Below are positions 18,250-27,938 of a stretch of DNA of 64,000 nucleotides, piece after piece (the first letter of the stretch is position 1; every line of letters begins with the position of its first letter). The translations under genes were made by a program, and so were the position numbers. The stretch comes from Planococcus maritimus. Its GTDB lineage: Bacteria; Bacillota; Bacilli; Bacillales_A; Planococcaceae. The notes beneath the pieces are model-generated. The model worked only from the letters and a program-made list of their open reading frames with translations. It was not told where the DNA came from and ran no database searches. The DNA lies in assembly GCF_001592825.1 (NCBI RefSeq), contig NZ_LTZG01000063.1, positions 24,471 to 88,470 on the forward strand, written 5' to 3'.

Positions 18250-19185
18250 ATGAAGAAGACAGTAAGTGCAGCAGCAGCAGTGGGGCTATTGCTTGCGGCA
18301 ATGGGGAGTACGGTATCTGCAGAACCGCAAATTCCTGCCGCATACGTAGCCATCGGCGATTCGCTCGCGGCCGGCCAAACGCCGAACCGGGCAATCGACA
18401 GCGGCTATACGGATTTGATCGCACAGGAATTGACGCGCAACCAGCCGCTTGCGTTCTATTCGAAAGACTTGGCTTTTCCAGGATTCACGACAAGCGATGT
18501 GCTGAAAAGCATCGAGTCGGATGAAGCCAAAGAATTGCTGGGTTCAGCAAACATCGTTACGGTTTCTGCCGGGGCGAATGATTTGCTGCGCCTCGTGCAA
18601 GCAAATGCCGCTGAAGGAGCTTTGAGCTTTGAAGAGATTCAGGCAGATTACGCATTGAATGGGGCCCGAGAAAACGTTGAAACCATTCTTTCCAAACTAG
18701 AAGAGCTTGCGCCGTCAGCCGACATCTATGTAATGGGCTATTATTTCGCTTATCCCCATGCCCGTGACAGCCAAAAGCAAGGGACGGCTGAACAGCTCGA
18801 GCAATTGAACGCGATCCTCAAGCAGGAAGCGGAACGGGCAGGCGCGATATTTGTCGATGTAGCCGACCGTTTCGGTGAAGATGCGGTCGAACTCGTCCCG
18901 AATGCTGGAGACGTCCATCCGAATATAGATGGCTACCAGGAAATGGCGAACGCATTTTTTGGCCATTACGGGGAAGGGTTCCAAGTAGAAGATGCGGAAC
19001 TTCCTGAACCAGCACCTGTGAGTTTCGAGGAAATCCAGCAAATGCAGGAAGAGGAAGCAGATGAAGGCGAGGAGACGCAACTATCCGTCTCAGAGGATGC
19101 TTCTAGCGACGATTCTGCTGCTAAGCCTTCCGAAAATGAGGAGCTGGATTATCTAGCGATCCGTCAGGCATTGCCGCTCATTTGA
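18250..19185 (+). CDS. Secreted SGNH/GDSL hydrolase
   Basis: 311-residue esterase/lipase-like protein. A signal peptide covers residues 1-24 (KK..., hydrophobic core, VSAEP cleavage region). The GDSL nucleophile is Ser38 (IGDSLAAG), GAND supplies the Asn block, and DVHPN near residue 220 holds the Asp and His of the triad. After the catalytic domain comes an acidic tail of about 60 residues rich in Glu, Asp and Ser, probably disordered. It acts outside the membrane. GAGGTGAG precedes ATG, 12 bases after the aminopeptidase stop, so it is probably in that operon. Confidence 0.87.
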   Translation: MKKTVSAAAAVGLLLAAMGSTVSAEPQIPAAYVAIGDSLAAGQTPNRAIDSGYTDLIAQELTRNQPLAFYSKDLAFPGFTTSDVLKSIESDEAKELLGSANIVTVSAGANDLLRLVQANAAEGALSFEEIQADYALNGARENVETILSKLEELAPSADIYVMGYYFAYPHARDSQKQGTAEQLEQLNAILKQEAERAGAIFVDVADRFGEDAVELVPNAGDVHPNIDGYQEMANAFFGHYGEGFQVEDAELPEPAPVSFEEIQQMQEEEADEGEETQLSVSEDASSDDSAAKPSENEELDYLAIRQALPLI

Positions 19186-19199
19186 TACGTAAGCAATAG

Positions 19200-19241
19200 A
19201 AAAAGGCCAGAGAAAATGATCTATTTTCTCTGGCCTTTTAT
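19200..19241. terminator. Terminator between GDSL hydrolase and small minus-strand gene
   Basis: AAAAGGCCAGAGAAAAT pairs with ATTTTCTCTGGCCTTTT; it can act in both directions. Confidence 0.88.
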
Positions 19242-19244
19242 CGT

Positions 19245-19388
19245 TCAGCGGCTTTTTCGTGAGTCGCTGCGAGTATCGTTTTCATTATTAGTGTTGTTCT
19301 TTTTTCGGTTGTTTATTACTTTGCGGATAATCGGGTAAGCAATCGGCCCGTATTTAATCGCAGATCTGACAAGTCTTCCAATCGCCAT
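19245..19388 (-). CDS. Small basic protein, 47 residues, unknown function
   Basis: The product starts MAIGRLVRSAIKYGPIAYPI, continues with a basic segment (RKVINNRKKN) and ends in a polar tail with Arg, Lys, Asn and Ser. GGAG lies eight bases before ATG 19388, and the codon use looks normal. A good sigma-B-like promoter sits 45-70 bases upstream on the same strand, inside the end of the M20 peptidase gene. A terminator follows directly. The hydrophobic/amphipathic start followed by a charged tail suggests membrane association. I do not recognise a named family. Confidence 0.7.
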   Translation of the reverse strand: MAIGRLVRSAIKYGPIAYPIIRKVINNRKKNNTNNENDTRSDSRKSR

Positions 19389-19432
19389 ATTTATCGCTCC
19401 ATTCATCTATTCGTATTGAGGTATAGTAGTGT

Positions 19433-19458
19433 TTTCCCGGTTTTTGACTTCATTAAAC
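19433..19458 (-). promoter_or_regulatory. Sigma-B-like promoter of 47-residue gene
   Basis: On the minus strand GTTTAA (19458-19453) and GGGAAA (19438-19433) are separated by exactly 14 bases, a close match to the sigma-B consensus. The -35 overlaps the TAA stop of the M20 peptidase. Confidence 0.6.
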
Positions 19459-20553
19459 CTTCGCCGGGGCGAGGGCGTGCGCCATCAAAATATCTTTAAA
19501 GGAATGGACACTAGAGATGGAGACGTATTCTGCGTTGCCATGCCAGTCATCTCCACTCGGCCCAAATTCGATGGCGCCTTGACCGCCGATTTTTTTGGCA
19601 TAATGACGGGTGTCGGCAGCCCCGTGCTGGCCGAACAGCACCGGCTGTTCCGACAGCTTCGTTTCGACAGCTTTCTTCAAAGTTTGGATATACGGATGAT
19701 CGCCTGTCGTCGTCAATGCAGGGGTAGAGCCGCCTGCTTGGAACTCCATCTCGACAGCTAGCGTTTCGGCAAGCTGTTCCATCTGACGAACAATCTCGTC
19801 TTTGTCCTGGCCTGGCATAAAGCGGATATCATAGGCCATCTTACACGTGTCCGGTACTACATTATAGCGATCGCCTGCATCGATAATTGCTAAGTTAACA
19901 GAAGCTTGCTCATAGTACTCCGTCGATTCTTTGCGGAATGGTAAATCTTTCATGCCAGCATGAAATTTCATCGCCGATTCAATAGCGTTGATGCCTTCCC
20001 ATGGACGCGAGCCGTGTGCTGGTTTGCCTTTGAATGTCATATCCATTCTTAATATGCCTTTTGACTGCAGCCCGATCTTCAAATGGGTCGGCTCGCCGCA
20101 AATTACGAAGTCACCATAATGACCTTGGTCGACAAGCCATTCTGAAGTATGATGTCCACCGGTTTCTTCATCGGTGACGATATGTAGATGCACTTCACGC
20201 GGCAATGCGGCCGCATCAAGTTCAATGAATGCTTGCATCATTCCGGCGACACCTGCCTTCATATCAGCAGAGCCGCGGCCATACAGCTTGTCGCCTTCTA
20301 CAACTGGAGAAAATTGCTCTTTACGCCCTGGAACGACGTCGACATGGCCGTTCCAAATGATCGTATCATCGCCTCGCCCTTTAGCAGCGGTCAGCATCAG
20401 ATAGCCATCGTTATCATGAACTTCGACATCCTCCCCGTGAGCCTTAAGCCATTCTGAACAGAACAACAAGGCTTCGTTTGCCCCTTCTTTTGTATCACTT
20501 TCAATCTTGATCAAATCCTTCAATAAATCAATCATTGAACCGGCAGTTTTCAA
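19453..20553 (-). CDS. M20-family peptidase / deacylase
   Basis: 366-residue zinc hydrolase of the ArgE/DapE/M20 group. Metal-site segments are WNGHVDVVPG, GRGSADMKAG and VTDEETGGHH; the inserted dimerisation domain follows in the middle. It removes acyl groups or amino acids from small substrates in the cytoplasm; ArgE, DapE and dipeptidase cannot be separated by eye. I choose TTG 20553 because GGAGG lies four bases upstream, while the next start, ATG 20535, has no site of its own. Confidence 0.85.
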   Translation of the reverse strand: MKTAGSMIDLLKDLIKIESDTKEGANEALLFCSEWLKAHGEDVEVHDNDGYLMLTAAKGRGDDTIIWNGHVDVVPGRKEQFSPVVEGDKLYGRGSADMKAGVAGMMQAFIELDAAALPREVHLHIVTDEETGGHHTSEWLVDQGHYGDFVICGEPTHLKIGLQSKGILRMDMTFKGKPAHGSRPWEGINAIESAMKFHAGMKDLPFRKESTEYYEQASVNLAIIDAGDRYNVVPDTCKMAYDIRFMPGQDKDEIVRQMEQLAETLAVEMEFQAGGSTPALTTTGDHPYIQTLKKAVETKLSEQPVLFGQHGAADTRHYAKKIGGQGAIEFGPSGDDWHGNAEYVSISSVHSFKDILMAHALAPAKV

Positions 20554-20622
20554 GCTGCCTCCACCACCTTCCGCAAAGTTTGCTAATTCCTAACTACCCT
20601 AATCCGTTTAGCTGAAACAGCC

Positions 20623-20656
20623 TTGCAAGCTAAGCGGGCAATGTGTACAATACACA
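20623..20656 (+). promoter_or_regulatory. Promoter of TPP riboswitch-thiT unit
   Basis: TTGCAA (20623-20628), 17 bases, TACAAT (20646-20651). The -10 sits inside a perfect palindrome TGTGTA-CAA-TACACA (20642-20656), which could be a protein site or a coincidence. Confidence 0.65.
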
Positions 20657-20678
20657 TAATAGCGGAATAATTGTATAC

Positions 20679-20766
20679 ACCACAAGGGGAGCTTTGGCTG
20701 AGAGTGAACGAGTAAGTTCTTACCCTTCGAACCTGTAAGGTAACACTTGCGCAGGGATGTGGATGG
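20679..20766 (+). ncRNA. TPP riboswitch (THI element)
   Basis: The conserved pieces of the thiamine pyrophosphate aptamer appear in order: ACAAGGGGAGC, GCTGAGAGTG, ACCCTTCGAACCTG, GGTAACACTTGCGCAGGGATGTGG. It is followed 15 bases later by an intrinsic terminator and then by the thiamine transporter gene. The arrangement fits transcription termination when TPP is abundant. Confidence 0.97.
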
Positions 20767-20780
20767 AAAACCGGCCCGAG

Positions 20781-20813
20781 CGGCGCCAGGATCTATCCTG
20801 GCGCCGTTTTTTT
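20781..20813 (+). terminator. Expression-platform terminator of TPP riboswitch
   Basis: CGGCGCCAGGAT / ATCCTGGCGCCG stem followed by seven T, between aptamer and thiT. Confidence 0.93.
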
Positions 20814-20870
20814 ATGGTTTTGTAAAACGGCCCTTCTGGTGATGTGCAAATCCAAAAGGAGGCAGTTTGA

Positions 20871-21446
20871 ATGAGAAATAAACGTGTATTGTTAATGGTC
20901 GAAATTGCGATTTTTGCAGCTCTCGGCTTTGTCTTGGATTTTGTGGCCTTTCGCATGCCGCAAGGGGGATCGGTCAGCTTGGTCATGATTCCGATTGTGC
21001 TAATGGCATTCCGCAGAGGCGTCGCAGCAGGCGTCGTCACAGGCCTACTCGTCGGCTTATTGCAGATTGTGACGGGTTTTATCTCAGTGGCGCCGTTATC
21101 ATTCGGCTTTGTGGTCATGCAGGTCATCTTGGATTATCTGCTGGCATATGGCGTCGTTGGCCTCGCCGGTTTGATGCGCGGCCGTTATTTAGAGGCGGTA
21201 CGGGCGAAAAAGACTGGCAATGTCATCATTATGGTTGCACTTGGCGTCTTGATTGGTTCGTTTCTCCGTTATGCGATCCACGTCATTACGGGAATCCTGT
21301 TCTTCGGCATGTTTGCTGATGGCAATGTCTTTATTTACTCAGCAGCTTATAACGCTACGTATATGATACCAGTCGCAATTGTCGCAGCCATTGTCTGTTC
21401 ATTGCTATTCTTGACAGCACCGCGCCTGACGCAGCCAGATTCTTGA
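20871..21446 (+). CDS. thiT: Energy-coupled thiamine transporter ThiT
   Basis: 191-residue, six-helix S-component (YuaJ family) of an ECF vitamin transporter that binds thiamine and uses the shared EcfAAT energising module encoded elsewhere. MRNKRVLLMVEIAIFAALGF, GGSVSLVMIPI and the RRG loop agree with the family. The TPP riboswitch directly upstream confirms the substrate. The ribosome binding site is AAAAGGAGG. A terminator follows, so it is a single-gene transcript. Confidence 0.95.
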   Translation: MRNKRVLLMVEIAIFAALGFVLDFVAFRMPQGGSVSLVMIPIVLMAFRRGVAAGVVTGLLVGLLQIVTGFISVAPLSFGFVVMQVILDYLLAYGVVGLAGLMRGRYLEAVRAKKTGNVIIMVALGVLIGSFLRYAIHVITGILFFGMFADGNVFIYSAAYNATYMIPVAIVAAIVCSLLFLTAPRLTQPDS

Positions 21447-21452
21447 TTGCAC

Positions 21453-21476
21453 CCGCCTAGCGATAGGCGGTTTTTT
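21453..21476 (+). terminator. Terminator of thiT
   Basis: CCGCCTA / TAGGCGG stem with GCGA loop and six T. Confidence 0.9.
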
Positions 21477-21564
21477 AATGAACAAAACGACAAAGCTCTG
21501 TGTTTCGTTTTAGTTTTACTAGCTTGCTTTTGGAAGGTGTGAGAAGCGAGAGCAGCTTATTCTA

Positions 21565-21573
21565 TGTTATAAT
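21565..21573 (+). promoter_or_regulatory. Extended -10 promoter of map
   Basis: TGTTATAAT is an extended -10 (TGnTATAAT) 34 bases before the map start; no good -35 is visible at the right distance. Confidence 0.5.
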
Positions 21574-21588
21574 GCTCAAATAGAATAG

Positions 21589-22359
<771 letters not shown>

Positions 22360-22368
22360 GTCATTGAA

Positions 22369-22404
22369 TAAAAAAACAACCATCACGCGATGGTTGTTTT
22401 TTTA
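22369..22404. terminator. Bidirectional terminator map / TspO-like gene
   Basis: AACAACCATC / GATGGTTGTT stem with A-run before and T-run after, between convergent genes. Confidence 0.92.
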
Positions 22405-23142
22405 TGGCGTTATAACCGGTTTTAACGGTTTTTTCTTGATCAACAAAATGCCTGTTAGCAAAACGCCACTCAGGAACAAAGCGGCCGTGCTGACTAGTAA
22501 CTCATCCATGCCGTGGCGGACGGCAATTGCAACGAACGCCCAGATAAATACCAAAGTCAGTGGAATATCTGAATGGTGAAAGCGGATGTGAAGCGCTAGT
22601 GCAGTTGCGACAGTCAACATAATCACTGTCCATAATTGATCACTCAGCCCCCAGCCGCTCCAGCTATGGACAGTCAGCACGTAGCTGATATTGGCAATCG
22701 TCGCCACACTGATCCAGCCAAGATTGATGGAAATCGGCAAGCGTTCCATAATGCCCCGTTGGTCGTTGCCATATTCCAAATACAAAGCGATCAGCGACAC
22801 TAAATAGGCAATCATCGCAGCGATCGACCAAATAAAGAACTCATAATGCCAGCAAAGCAGCCAGGCAATATTGAAAACAGCGCTCAGGATGAAAAACAGT
22901 GAGACTTTTGCTTGTGGGTGCACGCCTTTTTTCAAGCGCAGCCAAAAGCCGATGATCCAGATAGCCAGTAAAATATAGATAACGGACCAGATGGAAAATG
23001 CATAACCGGCCGGCGTGAAGAGGACCGGCACACGGTCGGAGATTTCACCGGTAGTCTGACCGTTGATCGGCAGTATATTCGCCAAGGCATTCGTCGTGAC
23101 GACAGCAATAAATGCCAGCGTCATCAGCAGTACGCGAATCAT
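22402..23142 (-). CDS. TspO/MBR-related seven-helix membrane protein
   Basis: 246-residue membrane protein with about seven hydrophobic segments. The N-terminal half carries ANILPINGQTTGEISD and FTPAGYAFSIWSVIY, resembling the TspO motif FPPAG...W...Y; such proteins are often labelled tryptophan-rich sensory proteins. TspO members bind porphyrins, but this branch is longer and its function is not known. The open frame extends to 23490, but the start is ATG 23142, preceded by GAGGAGGG; the extra 116 codons overlap the pepF start on the other strand and look like junk. Confidence 0.65.
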   Translation of the reverse strand: MIRVLLMTLAFIAVVTTNALANILPINGQTTGEISDRVPVLFTPAGYAFSIWSVIYILLAIWIIGFWLRLKKGVHPQAKVSLFFILSAVFNIAWLLCWHYEFFIWSIAAMIAYLVSLIALYLEYGNDQRGIMERLPISINLGWISVATIANISYVLTVHSWSGWGLSDQLWTVIMLTVATALALHIRFHHSDIPLTLVFIWAFVAIAVRHGMDELLVSTAALFLSGVLLTGILLIKKKPLKPVITP

Positions 23143-23327
23143 ATGAAATCCCTCCTCAAATATCAGTATAAACTCGCCAGCCCACACCACCAACAAGAAA
23201 GTGCAGGAAGTTTTTGAAAAATGGCGATATCGTGAAAAGTACAGGGCAGTCGCCGCTCCCGTTCCACATAGGGAAATGTTATACTTATTCATGTATTTAG
23301 AAAATTCGTAAACGCAGGGGGAGAAAA

Positions 23328-25127
23328 ATGACCAATACATATCCGGAAGTATGGGAACTTGATAATGTGTTTTCAGGTGGCAGTGATTCAGCTGAGTTGA
23401 AAACGCATCTCGAAATGACAACGGAAAAATTAGTGGAATTTGAGCAGGCTGCGGTACAATTCGCCATGCCGAAACAAACAGGCGACGCACAGCGGGTCGC
23501 AGAATTCCTTGAGCAGACGAGCGATGTATCGGTAGATATCCGTCAAGCAGGCGCGTTTATCGGGTGCTTAATGGCGCAAAACACAGAAGATAAAAAAGCG
23601 GCCTTGCTGCAAAGCGAAGTCGGGCTCATGAGATCCCGCTTCCAAAGTGCATTTTTAAAATTTAAGCAGGCGCTTATGGAAACGGATCCAAACGTCTGGA
23701 TCGAGCTGTTGAAGACGGAAAACTTGAAAGAATTCGCTTTTATTTTGGATGAATGGCGGCAAGAAGCGAAGCGTTTGCTGTCTGAACAAGAGGAAGGATT
23801 AATCACCTCGCTTGGCATAGATGGTTATCACGCGTGGAGTGAATTATACGATTTGTTGATTGCCTCCATCTCAGTGCAAGTAAATTTAGATGGGCAAGAG
23901 AAGACCTTGTCGGTCGGACAAGCGAATAATTTAAGTGCTCACTCAGATGAACAAGTGCGAAAAGAATCCTATGAAAAGTTGGAAGCCGTGTGGCAAGAAA
24001 AAGAAGAGCTGTTCGCCAAAACCTTGAACTCACTTGCCGGCTTCCGCCTGCAGATGTATAAAAAGCGCGGAGTTGACAATGTGTTGGAAGAACCGCTTCA
24101 GATGAACCGCATGAAGCAGAAAACCTTGGACGTTATGTGGCAGGCCATCAGTGAACACAAACAGCCGTTTGCGGATTATCTGGCGCATAAGGCACAAATG
24201 CTCGGAAAAGATCAGTTGGCCTGGTACGATGTTGAGGCACCAGTTGTAGAAAACGTCCAGCAATTCGATTACGAACAAGGTTCGGAATTCATCATCCGCC
24301 ATTTTGGGAAATTCGGACCGGAATTGGAGAAATTCGCCCGCCATGCGCTCGGAAATGGATGGGTGGAAGCGGAAGATCGTGCGCATAAAATGCCGGGTGG
24401 CTTTTGCACATCGCTTCCAAAAAGCGGCGAATCGCGCATCTTCATGACATACAGCGGATCGATGTCCAATGTTGCGACACTGGCCCATGAGTTGGGGCAT
24501 GCTTTTCATACGCATGCGCTGAGACCGATGCACGACTTGAATCGCAGCTATGCCATGAATGTCGCTGAAACGGCGTCCACATTTGCGGAAATGATCGTAG
24601 CGGACGCAGCGGTCAAAAATGCATCCAATAAAGAAGAGAAAATTTCCTTGCTAGAAGACAAAATCCAACGCAGCGTGGCATTTTTCATGAACATCCACGC
24701 CCGCTTCTTATTTGAGACGAGATTTTACGAAGAACGCAAAAATGGTGTCGTTCCGGCGAGCCGTTTAAACGAATTGATGGAGCAGGCGCAAGAAGAAGCC
24801 TTTGCTGGCAGTCTATCAGAAGGGCATCCGCATTTCTGGGCATCGAAATTGCATTTCTATATTACCGATGTGCCATTCTATAATTTTCCTTACACATTTG
24901 GCTATTTGTTCTCACTCAGCGTCTATGCCAAAGCGCTTGAGGAAGGACAAGGATTTGAAGAGCAATACATGGCTTTGCTGCGTGATACGGCGATCATGAG
25001 CACAGAAGAATTGGCGATGAAACATCTCGGGGAAGACATCACTGAAAAAGGATTCTGGGAAAAAGGCATTGCATTATGCACAAAAGATGTCGAAGAATTC
25101 ATCAAATTGACTGCAGAAGAGGGATAA
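23328..25127 (+). CDS. pepF: Oligoendopeptidase F (M3 family)
   Basis: 599-residue zinc endopeptidase that cuts oligopeptides in the cytoplasm. The zinc motif HELGH is at about 387-391, followed by the third-ligand helix with ETASTFAEM. Its length is normal for PepF. ATG 23328 follows GCAGGGGGAG. It may be cotranscribed with the acetyltransferase gene, which starts one base after its stop. The window also carries two M29 aminopeptidases, an M20 peptidase and an oligopeptide importer, so peptide use is a theme. Confidence 0.93.
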   Translation: MTNTYPEVWELDNVFSGGSDSAELKTHLEMTTEKLVEFEQAAVQFAMPKQTGDAQRVAEFLEQTSDVSVDIRQAGAFIGCLMAQNTEDKKAALLQSEVGLMRSRFQSAFLKFKQALMETDPNVWIELLKTENLKEFAFILDEWRQEAKRLLSEQEEGLITSLGIDGYHAWSELYDLLIASISVQVNLDGQEKTLSVGQANNLSAHSDEQVRKESYEKLEAVWQEKEELFAKTLNSLAGFRLQMYKKRGVDNVLEEPLQMNRMKQKTLDVMWQAISEHKQPFADYLAHKAQMLGKDQLAWYDVEAPVVENVQQFDYEQGSEFIIRHFGKFGPELEKFARHALGNGWVEAEDRAHKMPGGFCTSLPKSGESRIFMTYSGSMSNVATLAHELGHAFHTHALRPMHDLNRSYAMNVAETASTFAEMIVADAAVKNASNKEEKISLLEDKIQRSVAFFMNIHARFLFETRFYEERKNGVVPASRLNELMEQAQEEAFAGSLSEGHPHFWASKLHFYITDVPFYNFPYTFGYLFSLSVYAKALEEGQGFEEQYMALLRDTAIMSTEELAMKHLGEDITEKGFWEKGIALCTKDVEEFIKLTAEEG

Positions 25128-25128
25128 G

Positions 25129-25677
25129 ATGAATCTGCTTTTTGAGGGGAAAACGTGTTATCTCCGGACATTGACCGTAGAAGACGCCGAAGACATGGTG
25201 AAGGTACTTGTCAAGAACCGCGACTATTGGGCGATTTATGAACCAAGACATCGCGATAGTTACTTTACGATCGCTGTCCAGCGCGAGAAAATCCGCGAGT
25301 CGATTTATCAGGCACGAGAAAATCGTGAGTACAGCTTTGGTATTTTCTCACACGACACCAATCAATTGATCGGCCATATTTCCATATATAGCATCAAACG
25401 CTTGCCTTTTCTCAGCGCGCTCGTCGGTTATTCGATGGATGAGGAATTCATCGGCCGCGGTATCGCTAGCGAGGCGGTTCGCTTAATCACGACTTTTGGT
25501 TTTGAGCAATTGCGGCTTCACCGTGTAGAAGCTTATGTGGCGCCGGACAATATCGGTTCATTGCGTGTGCTCGAAAAGGCGGGATTTGAACAAGAAGGCT
25601 TGCTTAAGCAATTTTTGTTCATTAACGGACAATGGAAAGACCATTATTACTACGCATTGCTCGAACAGGATTTTTGA
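25129..25677 (+). CDS. GNAT N-acetyltransferase, RimJ/RimL type
   Basis: 182-residue acetyltransferase. The acetyl-CoA motif A region is DEEFIGRGIASEAVRLI and the motif B region VAPDNIGSLRVLEKAGF. It is most like RimJ/RimL enzymes, which acetylate N-termini of ribosomal proteins, but the real substrate is unknown. The start is one base after pepF with its ribosome binding site inside the pepF end, so translation is probably coupled. Confidence 0.88.
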   Translation: MNLLFEGKTCYLRTLTVEDAEDMVKVLVKNRDYWAIYEPRHRDSYFTIAVQREKIRESIYQARENREYSFGIFSHDTNQLIGHISIYSIKRLPFLSALVGYSMDEEFIGRGIASEAVRLITTFGFEQLRLHRVEAYVAPDNIGSLRVLEKAGFEQEGLLKQFLFINGQWKDHYYYALLEQDF

Positions 25678-25754
25678 AAGGGCAAGGCCGCCTATCTGCG
25701 TTGGTGGAAGGATATGCGGAGATGGTTTGAAAATTGAGGAAGGGAGGAACGCTT

Positions 25755-26237
25755 GTGGATCCCCAAAAAATGTTTGCCTACCATCAATGGGCGAGCCAAA
25801 AGGTTCTGGAATTGGTGCAAGACTGCGGCGAAGAATATTACACGAAAGAAGGATTGAATTCGTTTCCGTCCATCCGTGAAACGATTAGGCATGTCATCGG
25901 TGTCGAAAAATTATGGTTCCAGCGAATAAATGGTGTCAAGAGTCCTGAGTTCACGCAGTTCGACGTTGAGACAGTAGACAAGGCAAAAGAGGCCATTATG
26001 CTGCTTCACGCGGAGATGGAACTGTATTTTGCCACATTGTCAGAAGAAAGTTGGCAAGAAGAGCTGGATTACCGCAATATGAAAGGCCAGGAGTTTCACC
26101 ATAGCCGCGAGGAAATGCTGTTCACGCTAGTAAATCATGCGAGCTATCACCGAGGGCAGATTACTTCCTTGTTGCGCCAGTTTGGCAAAGTCGGTATCCC
26201 GCTCGATTATATCTATTTTCAAAAACAAAACCGCTGA
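25755..26237 (+). CDS. DinB-fold protein
   Basis: 160-residue four-helix-bundle protein of the DinB/YfiT superfamily. The metal-binding histidines are His46 (IRHVIGVEKLW) and two in NHASYHRGQ. Members are often thiol-dependent transferases in bacillithiol-producing bacteria; the substrate here is unknown. I choose GTG 25755 because AGGGAGG lies eight bases upstream; the TTG at 25734 would place that site within the gene. Confidence 0.83.
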   Translation: MDPQKMFAYHQWASQKVLELVQDCGEEYYTKEGLNSFPSIRETIRHVIGVEKLWFQRINGVKSPEFTQFDVETVDKAKEAIMLLHAEMELYFATLSEESWQEELDYRNMKGQEFHHSREEMLFTLVNHASYHRGQITSLLRQFGKVGIPLDYIYFQKQNR

Positions 26238-26254
26238 GATTTCTCAGCGGTTTT
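26227..26254. terminator. Bidirectional terminator DinB / carbonic anhydrase
   Basis: AAAACCGCTGAGA / TCTCAGCGGTTTT palindrome between the convergent genes. Confidence 0.88.
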
Positions 26255-26816
26255 CGTTTATATTGCCGTCAATGACGACATCGAGTTTTCCAGTTTTGGG
26301 ATCGATGACGAGGCCATGGACGGGAACGGTTTTATCCATCAGAGGATGATGGCGGACCATGTCGACGCTATGGCGTACGCTATCCGATACATTATCGAAG
26401 CCTTTCAGCCACTCGTCGAGGTTGACGCCAGAGAATTTCATTTGTTCAATTGTGTTTTCTTCAATGCCACGTTCTTTCATCTTTTCGATGATGCCTTCAG
26501 GTTTCACTTTCGCCATGCCGCAATCGTGATGGCCGATAATATAAATCTCATCAGCCTTCAATTCGTACACCGCGACGAACAAACTGCGCATAATGCCGCC
26601 AAACGGATGGTTAATGATGGCGCCGGCGCTTTTAACAATTTTGACATCGCCGTTTTTAAAGTTCATCGCTTTTGGCAATAGTTCTAACAGGCGGGTATCC
26701 ATGCAAGTCAAAATGACGATCCGCTTATCCGGGAGATTGGTAGTGATGAATTCCTCATAGTGTTTTTCTTCTACAAACTTTTCGTTGTAATCCAAAATCT
26801 CATTTAATAAAGACAT
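26244..26816 (-). CDS. Beta-class carbonic anhydrase
   Basis: 190-residue enzyme (YtiB-like) interconverting carbon dioxide and bicarbonate. The zinc ligands Cys38, His96 and Cys99 and the Asp40-Arg42 dyad are present (TCMDTRL; IIGHHDCG). The length is that of the short bacterial class. GGAGGAAG precedes ATG 26816. It lies 30 bases after mreBH on the same strand, so the two may share a transcript. Confidence 0.93.
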   Translation of the reverse strand: MSLLNEILDYNEKFVEEKHYEEFITTNLPDKRIVILTCMDTRLLELLPKAMNFKNGDVKIVKSAGAIINHPFGGIMRSLFVAVYELKADEIYIIGHHDCGMAKVKPEGIIEKMKERGIEENTIEQMKFSGVNLDEWLKGFDNVSDSVRHSVDMVRHHPLMDKTVPVHGLVIDPKTGKLDVVIDGNINENR

Positions 26817-26846
26817 CGTTCTTCCTCCTTGATGGTGTGGTATAAG

Positions 26847-27854
26847 TCAGCGCGACATTTTCTCGAGCTGGTCGATCATGCCGAGCGAACGGCCGGTGCC
26901 AATCGCGACGGATTCTAGCGGGTCTGGGGCGATGTGGACGGGCACGGAAATTTCTTGCGTCAGCCACTCTTGCAAGCCTTTCAACAAAGCGCCGCCGCCA
27001 GAAATGACTACGCCTTGGTCGACCATATCGCCCGACAATTCAGCTGGGCAATTCTCCAATGTTGCACGGATGCATTCGAGGATGGCTGACAAAGATTCGC
27101 TGAGTGCTTTTTGCATTTCGTCTGAACTCAATTCGATCGTTTTCGGCAAACCGCTTAAGACGTCGCGGCCGCGGATATTCATCTTTTTCGGCTCGTGAGG
27201 GATTGGCGCATAGCCAATTTCTTTTTTGATTGTCTCGGCCGTCTTCTCGCCAATTAATAGATTGTAATGCTTGCGCACATACTGGATGATGTCTTCATCC
27301 ATCCGGTCGCCGGCAATCTTGATCGTATTGGAAGACACGACGCCTCCAAATGAAATGATGGCGACTTCGGTCGTGCCTCCGCCGATATCGACGATGACCG
27401 ATGCGACAGGTTCCGTGATTGGTAAATTAGCGCCAATTGCTGCGGCCACCGTTTCTTCGATCAAGTGGACGGATTTGGCACCGCTTTGTTTCACGGCGTC
27501 GTGAATCGCCCGGCGTTCGACAGCTGTTGCGCCAGAGGGGGTACAGACCATGACTTTTGGTTTGCGCAATGAACCGCCGAGCTGTTTCGCCGCTTTTTGC
27601 ATAACCAGCTTTAAGAGCTCACGGGTGACGTCAAAATCGGCGATGACGCCTTCTTTCATCGGCCGGACGATGCGGATGGAATCAGGCGCTTTGCCAAGCA
27701 TCGCTTTTGCCTCAGAGCCGATGGCGATCACAGCACCGCTGCGGGCATCGAGGGCGACGATGGATGGTTCATTTAAGATGACGCCTTTGGACTTTGTATA
27801 GACGAGAATATTGGCGGTACCGAGATCGATCCCGATATCCGTTGCAGAAAACAT
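26847..27854 (-). CDS. mreBH: Rod-shape protein MreBH
   Basis: 335-residue bacterial actin. The phosphate-binding loops [13 protein letters not shown] and [11 protein letters not shown] and the adenosine motif SGGGALLKG are present. Its start [19 protein letters not shown] and its solitary position fit MreBH rather than MreB (beside mreCD) or Mbl. MreBH guides cell-wall hydrolases and synthesis along the membrane. I use ATG 27854 with AGGAGG eight bases upstream; the frame to 27884 lacks a site. If the organism is a coccus-forming Planococcus, retention of an MreB paralogue is noteworthy. Confidence 0.9.
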   Translation of the reverse strand: MFSATDIGIDLGTANILVYTKSKGVILNEPSIVALDARSGAVIAIGSEAKAMLGKAPDSIRIVRPMKEGVIADFDVTRELLKLVMQKAAKQLGGSLRKPKVMVCTPSGATAVERRAIHDAVKQSGAKSVHLIEETVAAAIGANLPITEPVASVIVDIGGGTTEVAIISFGGVVSSNTIKIAGDRMDEDIIQYVRKHYNLLIGEKTAETIKKEIGYAPIPHEPKKMNIRGRDVLSGLPKTIELSSDEMQKALSESLSAILECIRATLENCPAELSGDMVDQGVVISGGGALLKGLQEWLTQEISVPVHIAPDPLESVAIGTGRSLGMIDQLEKMSR

Positions 27855-27938
27855 GGATAGATTCCTCCTAATCGGTATAAGCACTGCTTATTCAAATTTT
27901 ATCACTTTTCTGTGAGATGTGATAGGGGCACGATAAAC

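Noticed and set aside
23143..23490. 116-codon N-terminal extension of the TspO-like protein
   Set aside because: A clear ribosome binding site precedes ATG 23142 and the extension runs antisense through the pepF start.
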